64,000 nucleotides of DNA, taken from positions 124,001-188,000 of the forward strand of contig BDSI01000113.1 of NCBI GenBank assembly GCA_003117195.1. The letters run 5' to 3'. The notes under the pieces are model-generated. The model ran no database searches. It was not told where the DNA came from and saw only the letters and a program-made list of their open reading frames with translations. The translations under genes and the position numbers were made by a program. Shown here piece by piece: positions 27,006 to 39,199 of this stretch. The stretch's first letter is position 1. Each line of letters begins with the position of its first letter. Origin of the DNA: Eudorina sp. 2006-703-Eu-15 (lineage: Eukaryota; Chlorophyta; Chlorophyceae; Chlamydomonadales; Volvocaceae).

Positions 27006-29870
27006 ATGGATGCATCAGAGGACAGTTCAAGGAAGGAACAAGGGTCTGCCGCAGGAGTCCAAGGTCCGCCTGCGTCAGCTCCGACAGACCAGCCAAGCAC
27101 GGCGTTCCTACACGAGCGGGCGCACCTGGCTGCAGAGCGGGCGCAGTTGGCTGCAGCAACGCGCAGATTAAATCTTGACGTGTCCAGCCTGCGACAATTA
27201 CTGCTTCGGATACGGCGCGGCGCGCAACCCGACGCCGCGCCTGAAGCTAGCTTGTTGCCACCGCCTCCGGATCCCTCAACGCCATGTTGCCGGGGCAACG
27301 CGCTGCCCCACCCGATCTTCACCGATTCGTCAGCAGGCATGCAGCCCCAGCTATCCCCAGATTCCATGAAGCGCGTCAGGCCTTCCCTGAGTTGTGGAGG
27401 TGTGGGGCCTGACAGTGCCCTGCTCGGCGACGAAGGGGAAGCACCGAAGCGACCCAGATTGCGGCTTGAACCCACGCACGCCTGCTCCAAGGGAGTCCAG
27501 AGGCCGGGACTTCAGACCGCAGTCCCGGGCGCCGTGATGAGTGCAGGGCAGGCGGCGGCAAGCAGCGAGGGCACAGGAGCAACCACCGGGCCGCCCAGCT
27601 GCACATCCACCGGGCCGTCCAGCGGCGCATCCACCGGGCCGCCCAGCGGCGCATCCACCGGGCCGCCCAGCGGCACATCCACCGGGCCGCCCAGCGGCGC
27701 CGCATCCACCGGGCCGCCCAGCGGCACATCCACCGGGCCGCCCAGCGGCGCATCCACCGGGCCGCCCAGCGGCACATCCACCGGGCCGCCCAGCGGCGGC
27801 ACATCCACCGGGCCGCCCAGCGGCACATCCACCGGGCCGCCCAGCGGCACATCCACCGGGCTGCCCAGCGGCGCATCCACCGGGCCGTCCAGCGGCGCAT
27901 CCACCGGGCCGCCCAGCGGCGCATCCACCGGGCCGCCCAGCGGCACATCCACCGGGCCGCCCAGCGGCGCCGCATCCACCGGGCCGCCCAGCGGCACATC
28001 CACCGGGCCGCCCAGCGGCGCATCCACCGGGCCGCCCAGCGGCACATCCACCGGGCCGCCCAGCGGCGGCACATCCACCGGGCCGCCCAGCGGCGGCACA
28101 TCCACCGGGCCGCCCAGCGGCACATCCACCGGGCCGCCCAGCGGCACATCCACCGGGCTGCCCAGCGGCGCATCCACCGGGCCGCCCGGCGGCGCATCCA
28201 CCGGGCCGCCCAGCGGCGCATCCACCGGGCCGCCCAGCGGCACATCCACCAGGCCGCCCACGGGCGTCTTGAGCGGCCGTGTGCCTCAGCCGGCGGCAGT
28301 GGGGGATGACGCAGCCCATGATGATGCCGCGGCCTCGGCTCCGGTGCCGCATGTGACCATCAAGGTTGAGCCGGAGGCCGCGGTTCGAGACGCAGCCTCC
28401 GGGCTGGGCGGAGAGCCTTCGGGGCGGGCGCCTTTGGGGTCGGAGCCTTTGGGGGCCGATGGGCGGACAGGGGACGGTGCGGCTGCCCCAAGCGATCGAG
28501 TGGGAGCCAGCGATGTCCCGGGGGGAAGGCCGCCGGTGGATCAGCAGTCTCCGTTACAACCGCTGTCGGAGCGAGAGGTGGCGGCCTACCGGCAACCACA
28601 ACCGCCACAATCACGACCGTCTCAGCTACAGCCGCCGCAACCACAGCCGCCGCAACCACAGCCGCCGCAACCACAGCCGCCGCCGTCACAGCCGATTCAG
28701 GCACAGCCGCCGCAACCACAGCCACAGCCGCCGCACGCGCAGCCGCCGCAACCACAGTCGCCGCAGCCACAGCCGCCGCAAGCACCACTGCCGCAGCCAC
28801 AGCCGCTGCAAGCGCAGCCGCCGGAACTGCACACAACGCAGCGACAGACGACGCAACCACAGCCGCAGTTGCAGTTGCAGTTGCAAGGGCACCCGCCGTC
28901 CACGTTGGCGGCCTTGCAGGAATGGCTTGTGCAGTCGGCCGCAGGCGCCACCGCCACCGCCTCTGCCTCGGCTGTTGGCCCGACCGTGCAGCCGCCTGCA
29001 GGCCCCGTGGAAATGTCTCTGGACCTGGATCTGGGTGGTCGTACCCTTTCCGGCGCTCTGCCTGTCGGCCGCTTCCTGCGCATCCCCTCGGGCCCCCGAT
29101 TCCGACTCCGCAACGGCGCCCTGGTGGGTTGCTGTGTGATTGCCGCCGGCGGCGCACGGGTGTGCTTCGAGCGGATGCAGCTCACGGGTCAGCCAGGCCG
29201 CATCCGCGGCGCGCCGTACGGCCTGACCAACTATGACGCCGCCGTCGTTGTCGCCGACGGCGCCGGCAGCGAAGTGAGACTCGTTAACTGCGACGTGGGG
29301 GTGCAGTCCGAAACGAAGAAGCAGGGCCGCGACTGTGTGTTGGCGCGGCGGGGCGGCCTCGCCGAGGTCCGCGGGGGGCAGCTGGTGGGGGCCACGGGGT
29401 CGGGACTGTCGGCGGAGGGGCCCGGCAGCGTCGCGGTGGCAGTGGGTGTGACCGCGCTGCTTAACACCACCTCGGGCTTCATGGCAGAGGAGGGCGGGCA
29501 GCTGACGGCGGTCGCGTGCCTCTCGGAGCGCAACGGAGAGACCGCCAAGACGGCCCTGGGCCACGGCTTCCTGGCCTTCAACGGCGGCACGGTCAGCACG
29601 GCCAACGGCTGCATCGCGCGGCGCAACAGGTGTGCTGGCTTCGTCTCGTATGGCGGCGGCAGCCGGCTGGTCGTGGGGCCGCGTTGCGTGGCGGAGGACA
29701 ACCAGGAGGGCGGGTTTGTGGAATGGGATGGTGGGCGCACGGAGTTTGGGGCCGAGGACGCGTCGGTCCACAACGGCACGGACGGCTGTGTGGCGCAAGG
29801 TGGCGACGCAGGCGGCACAAGCGCTTGTGCCCCGGATCGAGCAGCAACGGAGCGTGCAGCAGCTGGCTAA
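27006..29870 (+). CDS. Intronless tandem-repeat and right-handed beta-helix protein (954 aa)
   Basis: One uninterrupted frame from ATG to TAA, in a region where all other genes have many introns. Residues 33-72 form a charged, Leu/Arg/Ala-rich helical stretch, possibly a coiled coil ([20 protein letters not shown]). Residues 193-420 are about 28 copies of [16 protein letters not shown] with occasional nine-residue units ([18 protein letters not shown]). Residues about 528-628 are a Pro/Gln tract ([10 protein letters not shown]). Residues about 665-940 show the short, Gly-rich, periodically repeated turns of a right-handed beta-helix ([61 protein letters not shown]). No signal peptide or membrane segment is visible. 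Function is unknown; beta-helices often bind carbohydrate or act as structural spacers, which is only a family-level guess. The lack of introns could mean retroposition. Confidence 0.75.
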   Translation: MDASEDSSRKEQGSAAGVQGPPASAPTDQPSTAFLHERAHLAAERAQLAAATRRLNLDVSSLRQLLLRIRRGAQPDAAPEASLLPPPPDPSTPCCRGNALPHPIFTDSSAGMQPQLSPDSMKRVRPSLSCGGVGPDSALLGDEGEAPKRPRLRLEPTHACSKGVQRPGLQTAVPGAVMSAGQAAASSEGTGATTGPPSCTSTGPSSGASTGPPSGASTGPPSGTSTGPPSGAASTGPPSGTSTGPPSGASTGPPSGTSTGPPSGGTSTGPPSGTSTGPPSGTSTGLPSGASTGPSSGASTGPPSGASTGPPSGTSTGPPSGAASTGPPSGTSTGPPSGASTGPPSGTSTGPPSGGTSTGPPSGGTSTGPPSGTSTGPPSGTSTGLPSGASTGPPGGASTGPPSGASTGPPSGTSTRPPTGVLSGRVPQPAAVGDDAAHDDAAASAPVPHVTIKVEPEAAVRDAASGLGGEPSGRAPLGSEPLGADGRTGDGAAAPSDRVGASDVPGGRPPVDQQSPLQPLSEREVAAYRQPQPPQSRPSQLQPPQPQPPQPQPPQPQPPPSQPIQAQPPQPQPQPPHAQPPQPQSPQPQPPQAPLPQPQPLQAQPPELHTTQRQTTQPQPQLQLQLQGHPPSTLAALQEWLVQSAAGATATASASAVGPTVQPPAGPVEMSLDLDLGGRTLSGALPVGRFLRIPSGPRFRLRNGALVGCCVIAAGGARVCFERMQLTGQPGRIRGAPYGLTNYDAAVVVADGAGSEVRLVNCDVGVQSETKKQGRDCVLARRGGLAEVRGGQLVGATGSGLSAEGPGSVAVAVGVTALLNTTSGFMAEEGGQLTAVACLSERNGETAKTALGHGFLAFNGGTVSTANGCIARRNRCAGFVSYGGGSRLVVGPRCVAEDNQEGGFVEWDGGRTEFGAEDASVHNGTDGCVAQGGDAGGTSACAPDRAATERAAAG
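27583..28266. repeat. Coding minisatellite, 24/27-base units, with 270/297-base higher-order repeat
   Basis: Basic unit GGGCCGCCCAGCGGCACATC plus CACC; variants carry an extra GGC or GCC (27 bases) or T for C (GGGCCGTCC, GGGCTGCCC). The order of variants repeats: GGGCCGTCC recurs at 27612 and 27882 (270 bases), and GGGCTG at 27858 and 28155 (297 bases, one additional 27-base unit). This points to duplication of a block of about eleven units. Confidence 0.92.
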
Positions 29871-31934
29871 CGGCGACGCGAGGTGCGCTCACTCGTGGGT
29901 GCACACACACGAGCTGGGGGCCTGGGGGCGGGCTTCTCGTTACACACACGCGCTGGTAATCCCCGGTGGCGGTTGACGATGCATGGCCGTCGCTGGCAAG
30001 AGGTTTTCGAATTGGGCGGGGCCGGGTTACCCCTCCGGGATGTGGTTTATCGTACAGGGAGATGTCGTACTGGGTGCACGGAGGACACTACCATGGATTG
30101 TGGTGACCCACGAGCTTTGTGTGACAAGCCATAGGGTCCGTCGAGTGAGAGGTCCAGCAGAAACTCTTGAAATAAACCTAATTCATGGGCCTCTACAAAC
30201 CGAGGTCCACGCCGTTGTTACTGGTCGCACCGGTAGTGCACGCCCCAGCCTCAGCCTGGGAGTGTTTCCTGGCGCAGCAGCAAAGCTGGGCCGCCAGCAG
30301 GGGCCCGACCGACCTGCCGCCACACGGTGAGGGACGCGCGCGGCCCGCAGCAGGAGGAGGAGGAGGAGTTGGCGGCATTGCGGGCTCTGCGGGTGGGGTA
30401 GCGGGTGCCCAACGGCAGCCGGCTGCCATGCTGGGAGCGTGTTATGGTTAAGAGGCGTTAAGAGGAGCGCAGGTGCGAGCAGGCAAGGGGCTTTGGGCGA
30501 GGGGCTTTACCGCAGGTGCCGGTGCAGGTCGCGACCTTGTGGTCTGTGTGCGTGACAACCCTGCCGCTCGCACCCTGTTCTGGCGATCTGGCACCCTGTG
30601 TGGGTGCCCGGTACGTGGGGGGATGTGGGAGGTCGCGGCTTCTGCAGGCGACAGCATCGACGGTCGGTCGGTCTCAATCTGGCAGAGTGAAACCCACATC
30701 CACGCGGTGCGTGGCACGCACACACTGCGCCTTAATATGCATCCCGCAATCTGTGTTTTATGGGCTGGGCAGGGGCAATTGTGTGGCATGCGGGCATTTC
30801 CCGGGCTTAGCCATGCCCCTTGCATGTCACGCACTCCCGCTGTGCCTGCCGACTAACACACCCACAGCGCCCTGTGACTCGTTGGCACACCACGAGTCGC
30901 GGGTGAAACCAGTCCGCAACCACGGATGAATAGTGAATGAATGGGTGGACTTTACAGCGTACCCCGTCAAGGGAACATCGGTGCCTAAGAACCCCCGGCG
31001 GCGTCCTGCCACCACGCATTACTTCACGAAGAGTTGTGCCGTTCTCCGCATTCTCCGGACGTCGAATGCACTCCGAGGCAAGAGAGACTGTCGCGTGCTC
31101 CCGCAAGATGAGTATGCGCTTCCTCACACACCGGAGACGTGATTGGAACTATTGAACGTGCCGTAGGGCGAGGTTTCCCGTCGTTACGGCGGTTTACCTG
31201 CACTGCTGTCACCTGCTGTCCCCGCCCAAGACCGTGGCGAGTCCTCGACGCCGTTAGCTTTTATTGCCGAGTACTCTAGAGTTGTCTGCCTGGGCAAGCA
31301 CAATATGAGTCTAGAAGGTGCTGTAAAGTGTTCGACACGGGTCGGCTGTGGGGGGCGGTGCTGGCCACGTCACCCCGAACCCCTGTCGCGCTTGAGGTGG
31401 TTAGGGTTTCCAGGAATCAGGGGCCTCCGTCACCAATTTCGACTCACACTGAAAAGTGATACAATATCATCGATTCGAAATGTGCGGTTTTTCCCAAGAT
31501 CGGGCCAGCCACATCCACTTGCAACTTCGTATCTACCGATTCATGCCGCAATTCAGCTAGGCTCTGGTGTCGTGTATTCTGCCACAGGTTTTGACTGCGG
31601 CAACGAACTGCGGGATGGCCGGAAGCTTGGAACTCTACATGGAATGTAGGAAGCTCCGTTGTTCGTTGCAGGACGAAAACGTGTTCCAACTGTCAAATGT
31701 ACTCGTGCTTAATTCCACCTGCAAACCTCACCAACCTTAGTGCTTAGTGAGGACTTTAGGAGTGCGAAGTGTGCTTGGGAGTTCTTTCCCACGGACAATC
31801 AACGACTTTGCAAAAGCTGTTGTCAGAACACCACAAGCAACTGAAAAAGATGCAGATCCACCAAATTGGCCGGTCTTGTAGCGAACGCGCTGCGCAGCGT
31901 CGGCAGCGACCGGGGGTGTCGCAACCTGGTGCAA
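29871..31934. other. Intergenic region between the beta-helix gene and the NDB-type dehydrogenase
   Basis: No coding exon with family resemblance was found on either strand. Frames around 30200-30850 are open by composition. The part 31140-31860 is more AT-rich and probably contains the promoter of the dehydrogenase gene. Confidence 0.5.
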
Positions 31935-34900
31935 ATGTCGTCCGCCGGGTGCACCTGCAGCCATGCCATCCGTGCACTAAGGGAAGGCAGCCTCTTCTCT
32001 GCCAGGCTGTGGCAACTCCCGAAGCTCCCGCGAAGACGGTATGTAGGCGTTGACGCGTTTCAGGGTCGTGGTGGTTGTTCAAGGCACGCCTGCATGCAAC
32101 GTAGGGAGCCCCCGCGAAGCAAGAGGGGGTTTATTACAATATGGATTCCAGCACGAAGACGTCGCGGCCCCGCCTTGTGGTCCTGGGTTCCGGTTGGGGA
32201 GCTATGAGCTTCATCAAAAGCCTGCCGGCGAACATCAGGTTGGTCAATTGTTCGATTTTCCTGCTGCATTGAAATGTGCAATAAGCATCAACTGCAATGT
32301 TCTGCGGGTCGTTTCATTCCGCCGCCCTGCTTATTTGCCGATTGGGCACCTGCATCTCCTCTTTACCATGCAGTGAGACCTACGAAGTAGTTGTGGTGTC
32401 GCCTCGGAACTATTTCCTGTACACGCCTCTTCTGCCTGCCGTGGCGACGGGCACTATGGAGGAACGGTAAGTGGCTGTTGCAATACGAGGGAGCGTTGTT
32501 ACTGTGTTATGGCCCATGAGCCGGCAGAAACGTAGTAAGCCGAGCCCATAATGGGATACATACCAGCGTTGACGAATATTGCCGTCCATTGGACCGACCC
32601 AGGGGCCCAGCAGCGATGTCGTGTGCCTGCGGCCCGATCGACCCTGTCCTTTCTTTTCAATGTCTTATAACCATACAACCGTTACCAGGGCGCCCCTAAG
32701 CTGCACGTGTGTGCTTACATCAGCGCGCGTCTGAGCATGCCATTGACAGCATGCGTGGGTGCGGCGCGGGAGGCCCATGGAAAGAACCTCACGCCCCCGA
32801 AAATCCCTTCAATGTCATGCTGCTACTCCGATGCTTAAGCCAATCCCACTCCTCCCTCCCGGTTTGCATACCTGCCTGTGGTCTGTAGCTCGATCGTGGA
32901 GCCCGTCCGTAACTTCGTTCTGGGCAAGGTGCGTGGGCGCCTCACCTCCATAAGCGGCGGTGCTGGTGCTGGCCGGCAAGGGAGTCGGCGGGGCACCTAC
33001 TTGTCATCAGGATTGGATATTGCCAGTGGGGCCGACATGGGGCCCGGGTGCAAGGAGGCCCACCCCCGCCTCGCCCCTGCACGGCATCGTTCCTAGGCGT
33101 CCCGCCCCACCCTGCTCCCAAACCGACGCGCTGCGCCGGGTTTGACGCCCTGCCACTGGCAACTCCTCGGGGTCCCCGCCCTGGTCACGCAGGGCGACTT
33201 TTACGAGGCGCTGTGCAAGGATATCGACCCAGTGGCCAAGGAGCTGGTGTGCTGCTTCCCCGAGGACGCGGGGTTGGACGCGGCCTGCTTCAAGCTCAGC
33301 TACGATGTGCTGGTCATGGCGGTGCGTGGGGCGGGGTCTGGGGCTGCGCGGGGTTGGATCGGGCGTGTTTGTGGGGCGGGGAACCTAGGGGCGAGCGCGG
33401 TCAGAGAGGTGCTTATGTGGGTAGGGTCCCTGGAGGTATGGTTTGGCAGGAAAACGTACCCAGTGGGAACGATGGTCGGATCTTGGGTCGGATCACTGGC
33501 CGAAGAACCTGGGTCGGATCACTGGCCGAAGAACCATAAAAGAGTGGGGCAGAAGTGCGGCGCGGATTGAGCATGGGTTAATGGTCGGGTGTTTGTCCGA
33601 GCGCTTTTCGAGGGCGGCGGTCCTGGACACGAAGGCACGGGGCGGTGTGCCTCGGGGGCATACAGGTCGGAGGGATGAAGGGGCCGGACGGAATGAAGGT
33701 TCTGGAGTGAGGATCCGGGCGGCCGGTGGGACAGTTCCCCTGCCAAGGTGGGGTGAGGAGCTGGTCGGCTGGATGTCCTACCACGAGGGTTGTTTAGTTG
33801 CACTCCAAACCCCACCGACCACGGCTGAGGCATGTCGTTGTGCTGCACACGCACTCGGCGGGGCCCGACAGCAGTTCGGTTGGGGACGGAGGCCGCCTCG
33901 CGGCAAGCGAACCCTAAGATTGGGATCGCGGCAGGGCAGCAGCGGTCGCTGGCCGGCCCCGTTCCCGGCGAGTTCTGCACCGTGCACCGGACTGGTGCTC
34001 TGGCAGCAGCATAGTGCGAATATTTCTGCCAACGTCCTGTGCCCCGGCCCCTTGTTCCCGGTCCCCGGCCTCCACCCGCTTCACCCGCAGGTGGGCTCCG
34101 TGAACAACACATTCGGCATCAAGGGTGTGGACCAGTACTGCTTCTACTTCAAGTCCATCGAGGACGCAGGCCGCCTGCGCGCCCGCGTGTCGGAGTGCTT
34201 CGAGCGCGCCGCGCTGCCGGCCACCCCGGAGGAGGTGAGCGAGGCGACCCAACTAGGGCGGCTGGGTGGAGGGCTGGTGCAACCCGCCTACCCCACCTCC
34301 ATCGCCTTTGTTTCAACTCTCAAATTGTACATTGCCTACCAATCCGTTATACACCCTTGGTTGAAATTGATTCATCATACTGATCCCTGGGTTGGGTCGG
34401 GTGGGTTGTGTATCTGAATACCCGTGGTGCCGTGGAGCACCCGCAGCTGTACGGCGGATGACCTGCTGGCCACGAAGCTTCAGTCCTGGCGACGCGGGTT
34501 TGCACCTGTCAGCACCCGGGCATCATGGGTCAGCCCCTCGCCCTGAAGCCCGAACGTGACCCGCCCCTCCGTGAACCTGCCTGCCGCAGGAGCGCAAGAA
34601 GCTGCTCAGCTTCGTGGTGGTGGGCGGCGGGCCGACCGGTGTGGAGGTGGCGGCGGAGCTGTACGACATGATCGAGTCCGACTTGTCGAAGCTGTACCCC
34701 AACATCGTCAAGGATGTGAGTGACGGCGCGCTGGGTGGTGGATGGGAAGGACAGGGGATAGGGGCACGAAAGCGCGAGGGGGTTACGAGAGGTTAAAAGG
34801 GGTTTACGGGGGATTAAGAGGGGGCCACGGGGGGCCTGGTGGGTTATCTGGGGGGGGACTGGAGACCTGGGTGGGTGGGGAGGCCCGGCTCGCCCGGGTC

Positions 34901-37900
34901 AGCCTTGGGCACTGAGGCACTCGCAAACACCAAGTCGTCGCCGGTCCGCGACGTGCCCGCCCATGTTGAGCGGTCGGGGGTTGGAAGGCGTCGCGACCCG
35001 ATCCGTTGATCTCGATCCCGACCCGACTAGACGGTGCGGAGGACGTAGACGGTGCAGACCGGAGGAAAGGGACGCTGTGGGTCGTGTGAGCTCGCGCGCT
35101 GGCTGCCGGATTGCGCCGCCGCCCCCCCCCGACGATCTGTCGTACTGCTGTCCAGGTCAACATCCAGGTGGTGGAGCTGATGGATCACGTGCTGTCCACG
35201 TACGACAGGGCCATCTCCATTTACACTGCGGATCAGTTCAAGCGCGCGGGTGGGTGAGGGCGGTTGGCGGGGGCAGCAGGCGGGGCCCAGGCTGGGAGGT
35301 GTGACAGCAGGAAGTGAGGTGTGACAAGCACAAGTAGAGATGTGACAAGTACATGCAGAGGTGTATATGGCAAGCGTCGAGGACCTAGGGCTGGACTGGG
35401 AAAGATGTACAAGGCCCCCGGCCCCACACATGTCCAACGGGAGCCCAACCTGCCGCCCGCCGGACCCATTGGATTGCCTGCCGCCTATCGCGCCCCAACC
35501 CCCGTCGCCCTCCATGGGCCCCCGGCCTCCTCCGGCCTCCGCCGCTCAGGCATCAAGCTGGTCCTGAACAGCCGCGTGGCGTCCGTGGAGGACGGCTGTG
35601 TGAGGGTGGTCAACAAGGCCAATGAGACCACCGACATCAAGTAGGGAAGAGAGGAGGCGGGAGGGTGCGGGTTCATGGAGGGCCGGGGGGGGCGCAATAT
35701 CTGATTGGCGCGGAGACGATAGCCTGCGCTGATTGCCAGAGCTAAGATCAAAAGAATTTTGCGAAATACCCGATACCCGCGTCTCTAGGAGGCGCATGAT
35801 TGGCGCCGCATGCATCGAAGCCACGACCCCGCGCATTATTGGTTTATTGCCCGACAGCGTACGGTACTGGGGTACACTTGCCCTGTCCCGCCGCCCCAGT
35901 GCCCCGCGCGTCGTGTTTGTCCAGGTCCTCATCCGTGTCTTTGTCCGGGTCCGGGTCCCGTCGCCGCAGGTTCGGTGCTTGCGTGTGGGCCACCGGTATC
36001 GCCATGAACCCGCTCATCCGCCAGCTGCAGGAGAAGCTGCCGGGGCAGTCGCACTTCAGGTGGGGCGATGGTGGGTTCAAACCCTGAACCCAAATGGGCC
36101 TAGTGGGTTGCGGCGGGTCACCCAGGCACCAGATCGGACCCGGCATCGCCACCCCGCAGCGACCTAAAGTCTTGATCACCGCAGTCTCAATCAGCTACAA
36201 CCGAAGCCCAGGCCTCGTGGAGACCACGGTTGTGCGCGGCTATGTACACGGACCGCTGCCTTCACTTCGTGCACCTTGCCCCGCCCTTGACCTTCTTTGC
36301 TCCTCCACTCCCGCGGCCACCATTCTTCACAGGGCCTTTGCTCTGGCAATCAGTGTAGTTTCTGTGCATGTTACTAGTTTCCTACGAAACCCCCTCGGGC
36401 CCCCAGGTCCGTGCTGACGGACGAGTGCCTCCGCGTCAAGGGCAGCGACGGCAGCATCTGGGCGCTGGGCGATGCGGCCACCATCGACATGCCCAAGGTG
36501 GGCGGAGGTAGCGACCGCGCTTGGGGGCCTGGGGCCCATAGGGCACGAATGATTGGTTTCGTAGAGCCCCTTTTGCGTCTTCATGCTTTTGACCCCGCGG
36601 GTGGGTGCGGGGGCGAGAAGGGGACAAGGGTGAGGACCCCAAGGCAGCGATGTAGTCCCTCCCACATTCAGCGGCCGACCGCGGGTGGGTCCCATCTCTG
36701 TCAGCAACATGTGCGTGCACCGGCCGCTCGGCCTTCCTCTTCGCCGCCTCCTGCCTTGATTCTCCCCCCGCCTCCCCTTGTAGCCTCCTCTTCGAGGATC
36801 CCTTGTCCTGTTTCTTAGGTTTCCCCAGTGAACCACCTCATCGGATCGAATGATCTCAAACGATAATGACGGCCTCACCCCTCCCCTGCTCTCCCCTCTC
36901 TTGGTGCTCAGGCCCTGGACTACGCGGAGCAGCTCTTTGACGCGGCCGACAAGAACAAGGACGGCAAGCTGAGCCTCCAGGAGCTGGGGGAGCTGCTGCA
37001 GGACGCCAGCAAGGAGTTCGGGCACCTGGAGGAGCACGCGCGGTACTTCGCCAGGTAGAGCGGGGGCTGAGGCCTGGGGGTGGAAGAAGGGTTGCGGGTG
37101 GGGTGGGGGGAGGGTGCGGGGAGGGAGAGGGGGTGCAGGTGGGGTGCAGGTGGCGGTGGGGACCGGGGGAACCCGTGAGTGGCCGGCCGGCAGGAAAGGT
37201 GGACTGGTGGCCGTGCAGGGGCGTGAAGGCGGCGGGGGCTGGGTTTGCTGGCCAGGCAGGGTAGGGGGTACGCATGGCGAGTTGGCGACGAACGAGCATG
37301 CATTATCAAAGTGCTTCCTCCCCGCTCGTTCCTTCCTCTTTCGTTGACCAACAAAAGCTGATCCTTTCTGCATCCCCCGTTCCCCACCCATGCGAGCTTC
37401 CCCTGTCCTTCCCTTGATCGCTTTCTCTCGTCCGTCCGTCCGTCCGTCTGTCCTCGTCCTGCCCGCAGCCAAACCGGCATCCGGCGCTTCGGCCGCGCGG
37501 TGTCCAGCACCCTGGCCACCAGCGGCTCCTCGCAGCAGCCCCTGGACGCCCTCATCAACAGCTCCACGGAGATCACCCTGGACCAGTTCCACGATGTGCT
37601 GGGCAAGATTGACAAGGGTTCGTCGCCGGGGGCGGGCGGGCCGCATCGTGTGTATATGTGGTGTCCTGGAAAAGAGGGACGGGGGATGGGGAGGTGATGC
37701 AAGGTATGAAATCCGAGGCGCGGATGGTATGTGTGTGTATGTGTAAAAAAGTGTGTATGTGTTATATGTGTGCGCATGCACATGGTGTGTGCTTCGATGC
37801 TAGTTCAGACAAGCATCGAAGCTGAGTCGTGTGTGTCGCATCCCCCGCGCTAATTCCTGATCGTCCCCACACCCCTGCTGCGGCCCCCTTCAACCGACTT

Positions 37901-39199
37901 CCGCGCTCTCGCCGCCGGCCGCTTGCTCCCGAAGGCCTCCGTGCACTGCCAGCTACCGCCCAGGTAGGGGAATGCGTGTCCTGGCCTGCCTGTGGGCATG
38001 TGACTGCAACCTCCCGTTGGGCCGCGTGCCCACGTGACCGGAGGGTGGGGGGCAGCGGGCTGCTTGCCCCGGAGACAGGGCTGGCTTTTCAATCGTGCAA
38101 AGGGGGGAGAGGTGATTCCTGCGAAAGCAACTGCTGGCTGGTTGGTTTCAGCCGGGGAGGGCTGTGGGGGCCCGAGACTTCTGGGGTGTGCTTCTTTGTT
38201 GTTGCACCTGGGATAAGTTACGTTTCCTCGGTCCCTTACCCCGCCCTCGCCCTCCGCCCTGTGCTTCGTGTTTCGCGGGGGCTGCGATGTCGCTTGGACA
38301 GTAACACAAACTGCTCCCGCCCTCCGCCCGTCTTGCCGCTCGTATCAAACTGGTAACGCCTGGCCGTATGTGTTGCGAGCCGCTGCGTTTGCGACTGACG
38401 GCGCCCCTGACTGCCGTCCACATCGCAACTCCCCTTGTTCCACCCGCAGGTGGCCAACCAGGAGGGCAAGTACCTGGCTAAGGTGTTCAGTTCCAACCGC
38501 ATCACGGGCAACCCCGAGCTGGACAAGGCGGCAGCTGACAACATCAAGCCCTTCAGGTAGACCCTGTGTGAGAGGAGGGACAATGTTGAAACATGTTTAA
38601 CCAGATTGTGCGGACCGGCAGCTTCAAGGGCTGGAAAGGCCGGGATTAAGAACGGGCGCGGGCAGCTGCATGGGGACGCGGCATGGTTCCGGAGCGGTTG
38701 ATGGTGTGTTGCCGATCGCGAGAGGGTGGTACCAGGGGTTCCAAGTGCGGTTCGAGACTTCGCAAAGCTGTCCAGAGGGTTGGGTCCTGGTGCCCCGCGC
38801 GGCGGCCTCGCCCTGCCGAACACAAACGGCGTAGCGCGCGGAAGCTGAACTCGTGGTTACAACGGTACTGCCTTCCCACGCGTATCGCTCTCACGCTGGG
38901 TGATCGGTCCTCGACGAGCCCCCTAAGTCACGCACCCTCCCATCCGCACCCATGCACGCCTGATCGCTCCGCCTGTTCGCATCTCCGACAGGTACTTCCA
39001 CAAGGGCTCCGCCGCCTACGTGGGCAACGACAAGGCCGTGTTTGACCTGCCGACGATCGGGCCGCTCACCGGCACGGGCGCCGGCTTCGTGTGGAAGAGC
39101 TACGAGACCCTGTCGCAGTTTTCGTTCCGCAACCAGTGCCTGGTGGCCGCCGACTGGCTGCGCACCAAGATCTTTGGCCGCGACATTTCTCGCGTGTAA
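31935..39199 (+). CDS. Type II NAD(P)H dehydrogenase with EF-hand (external, NDB type)
   Basis: Sixteen exons, all phases consistent: 31935-32038, 32152-32238, 32374-32466, 32889-32928, 33193-33321, 34091-34234, 34590-34715, 35156-35249, 35550-35640, 35970-36059, 36407-36497, 36912-37054, 37469-37617, 37935-37963, 38450-38556, 38992-39199; 574 residues. It passes electrons from NAD(P)H to quinone without pumping protons, on the mitochondrial inner membrane. Residues 1-35 are Arg-rich and amphipathic ([20 protein letters not shown]), a likely mitochondrial presequence. The FAD-binding GSGWGA (47-52), NAD(P)-binding GGGPTG (211-216) and second FAD motif ALGDAA are present. An EF-hand loop [12 protein letters not shown] (376-387) suggests calcium control, as in plant NDB proteins. 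[17 protein letters not shown] precedes the C-terminal membrane-anchoring part. The protein ends SRV, weakly like a peroxisomal PTS1. An in-frame ATG at 32141, read without the first splice, is an alternative start. Confidence 0.94.
33484..33535. repeat. Perfect 26-base tandem duplication in an intron
   Basis: Two identical units beginning TGGGTCGGATCACTGGCCGA, in the dehydrogenase intron 33322-34090. Confidence 0.85.

Noticed and set aside
26924..27490. Minus-strand frame of 188 residues at the start of the beta-helix gene
   Set aside because: It is antisense to a well-supported coding start and has no family resemblance.
27583..28266. Regularly spaced repeats resembling a CRISPR array
   Set aside because: Units are contiguous without unique spacers, lie inside a coding frame and are in a eukaryotic nuclear context.
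27351..28352. Minus-strand open frame of 333 residues and further open frames over the tandem repeat
   Set aside because: The repeat unit is a multiple of three and free of stops in several frames, so these frames are a by-product of the repeat. Outside the repeat they show no family resemblance.
30193..30850. Possible gene between the beta-helix gene and the dehydrogenase
   Set aside because: Several overlapping frames on both strands, none with motifs or a consistent exon structure.
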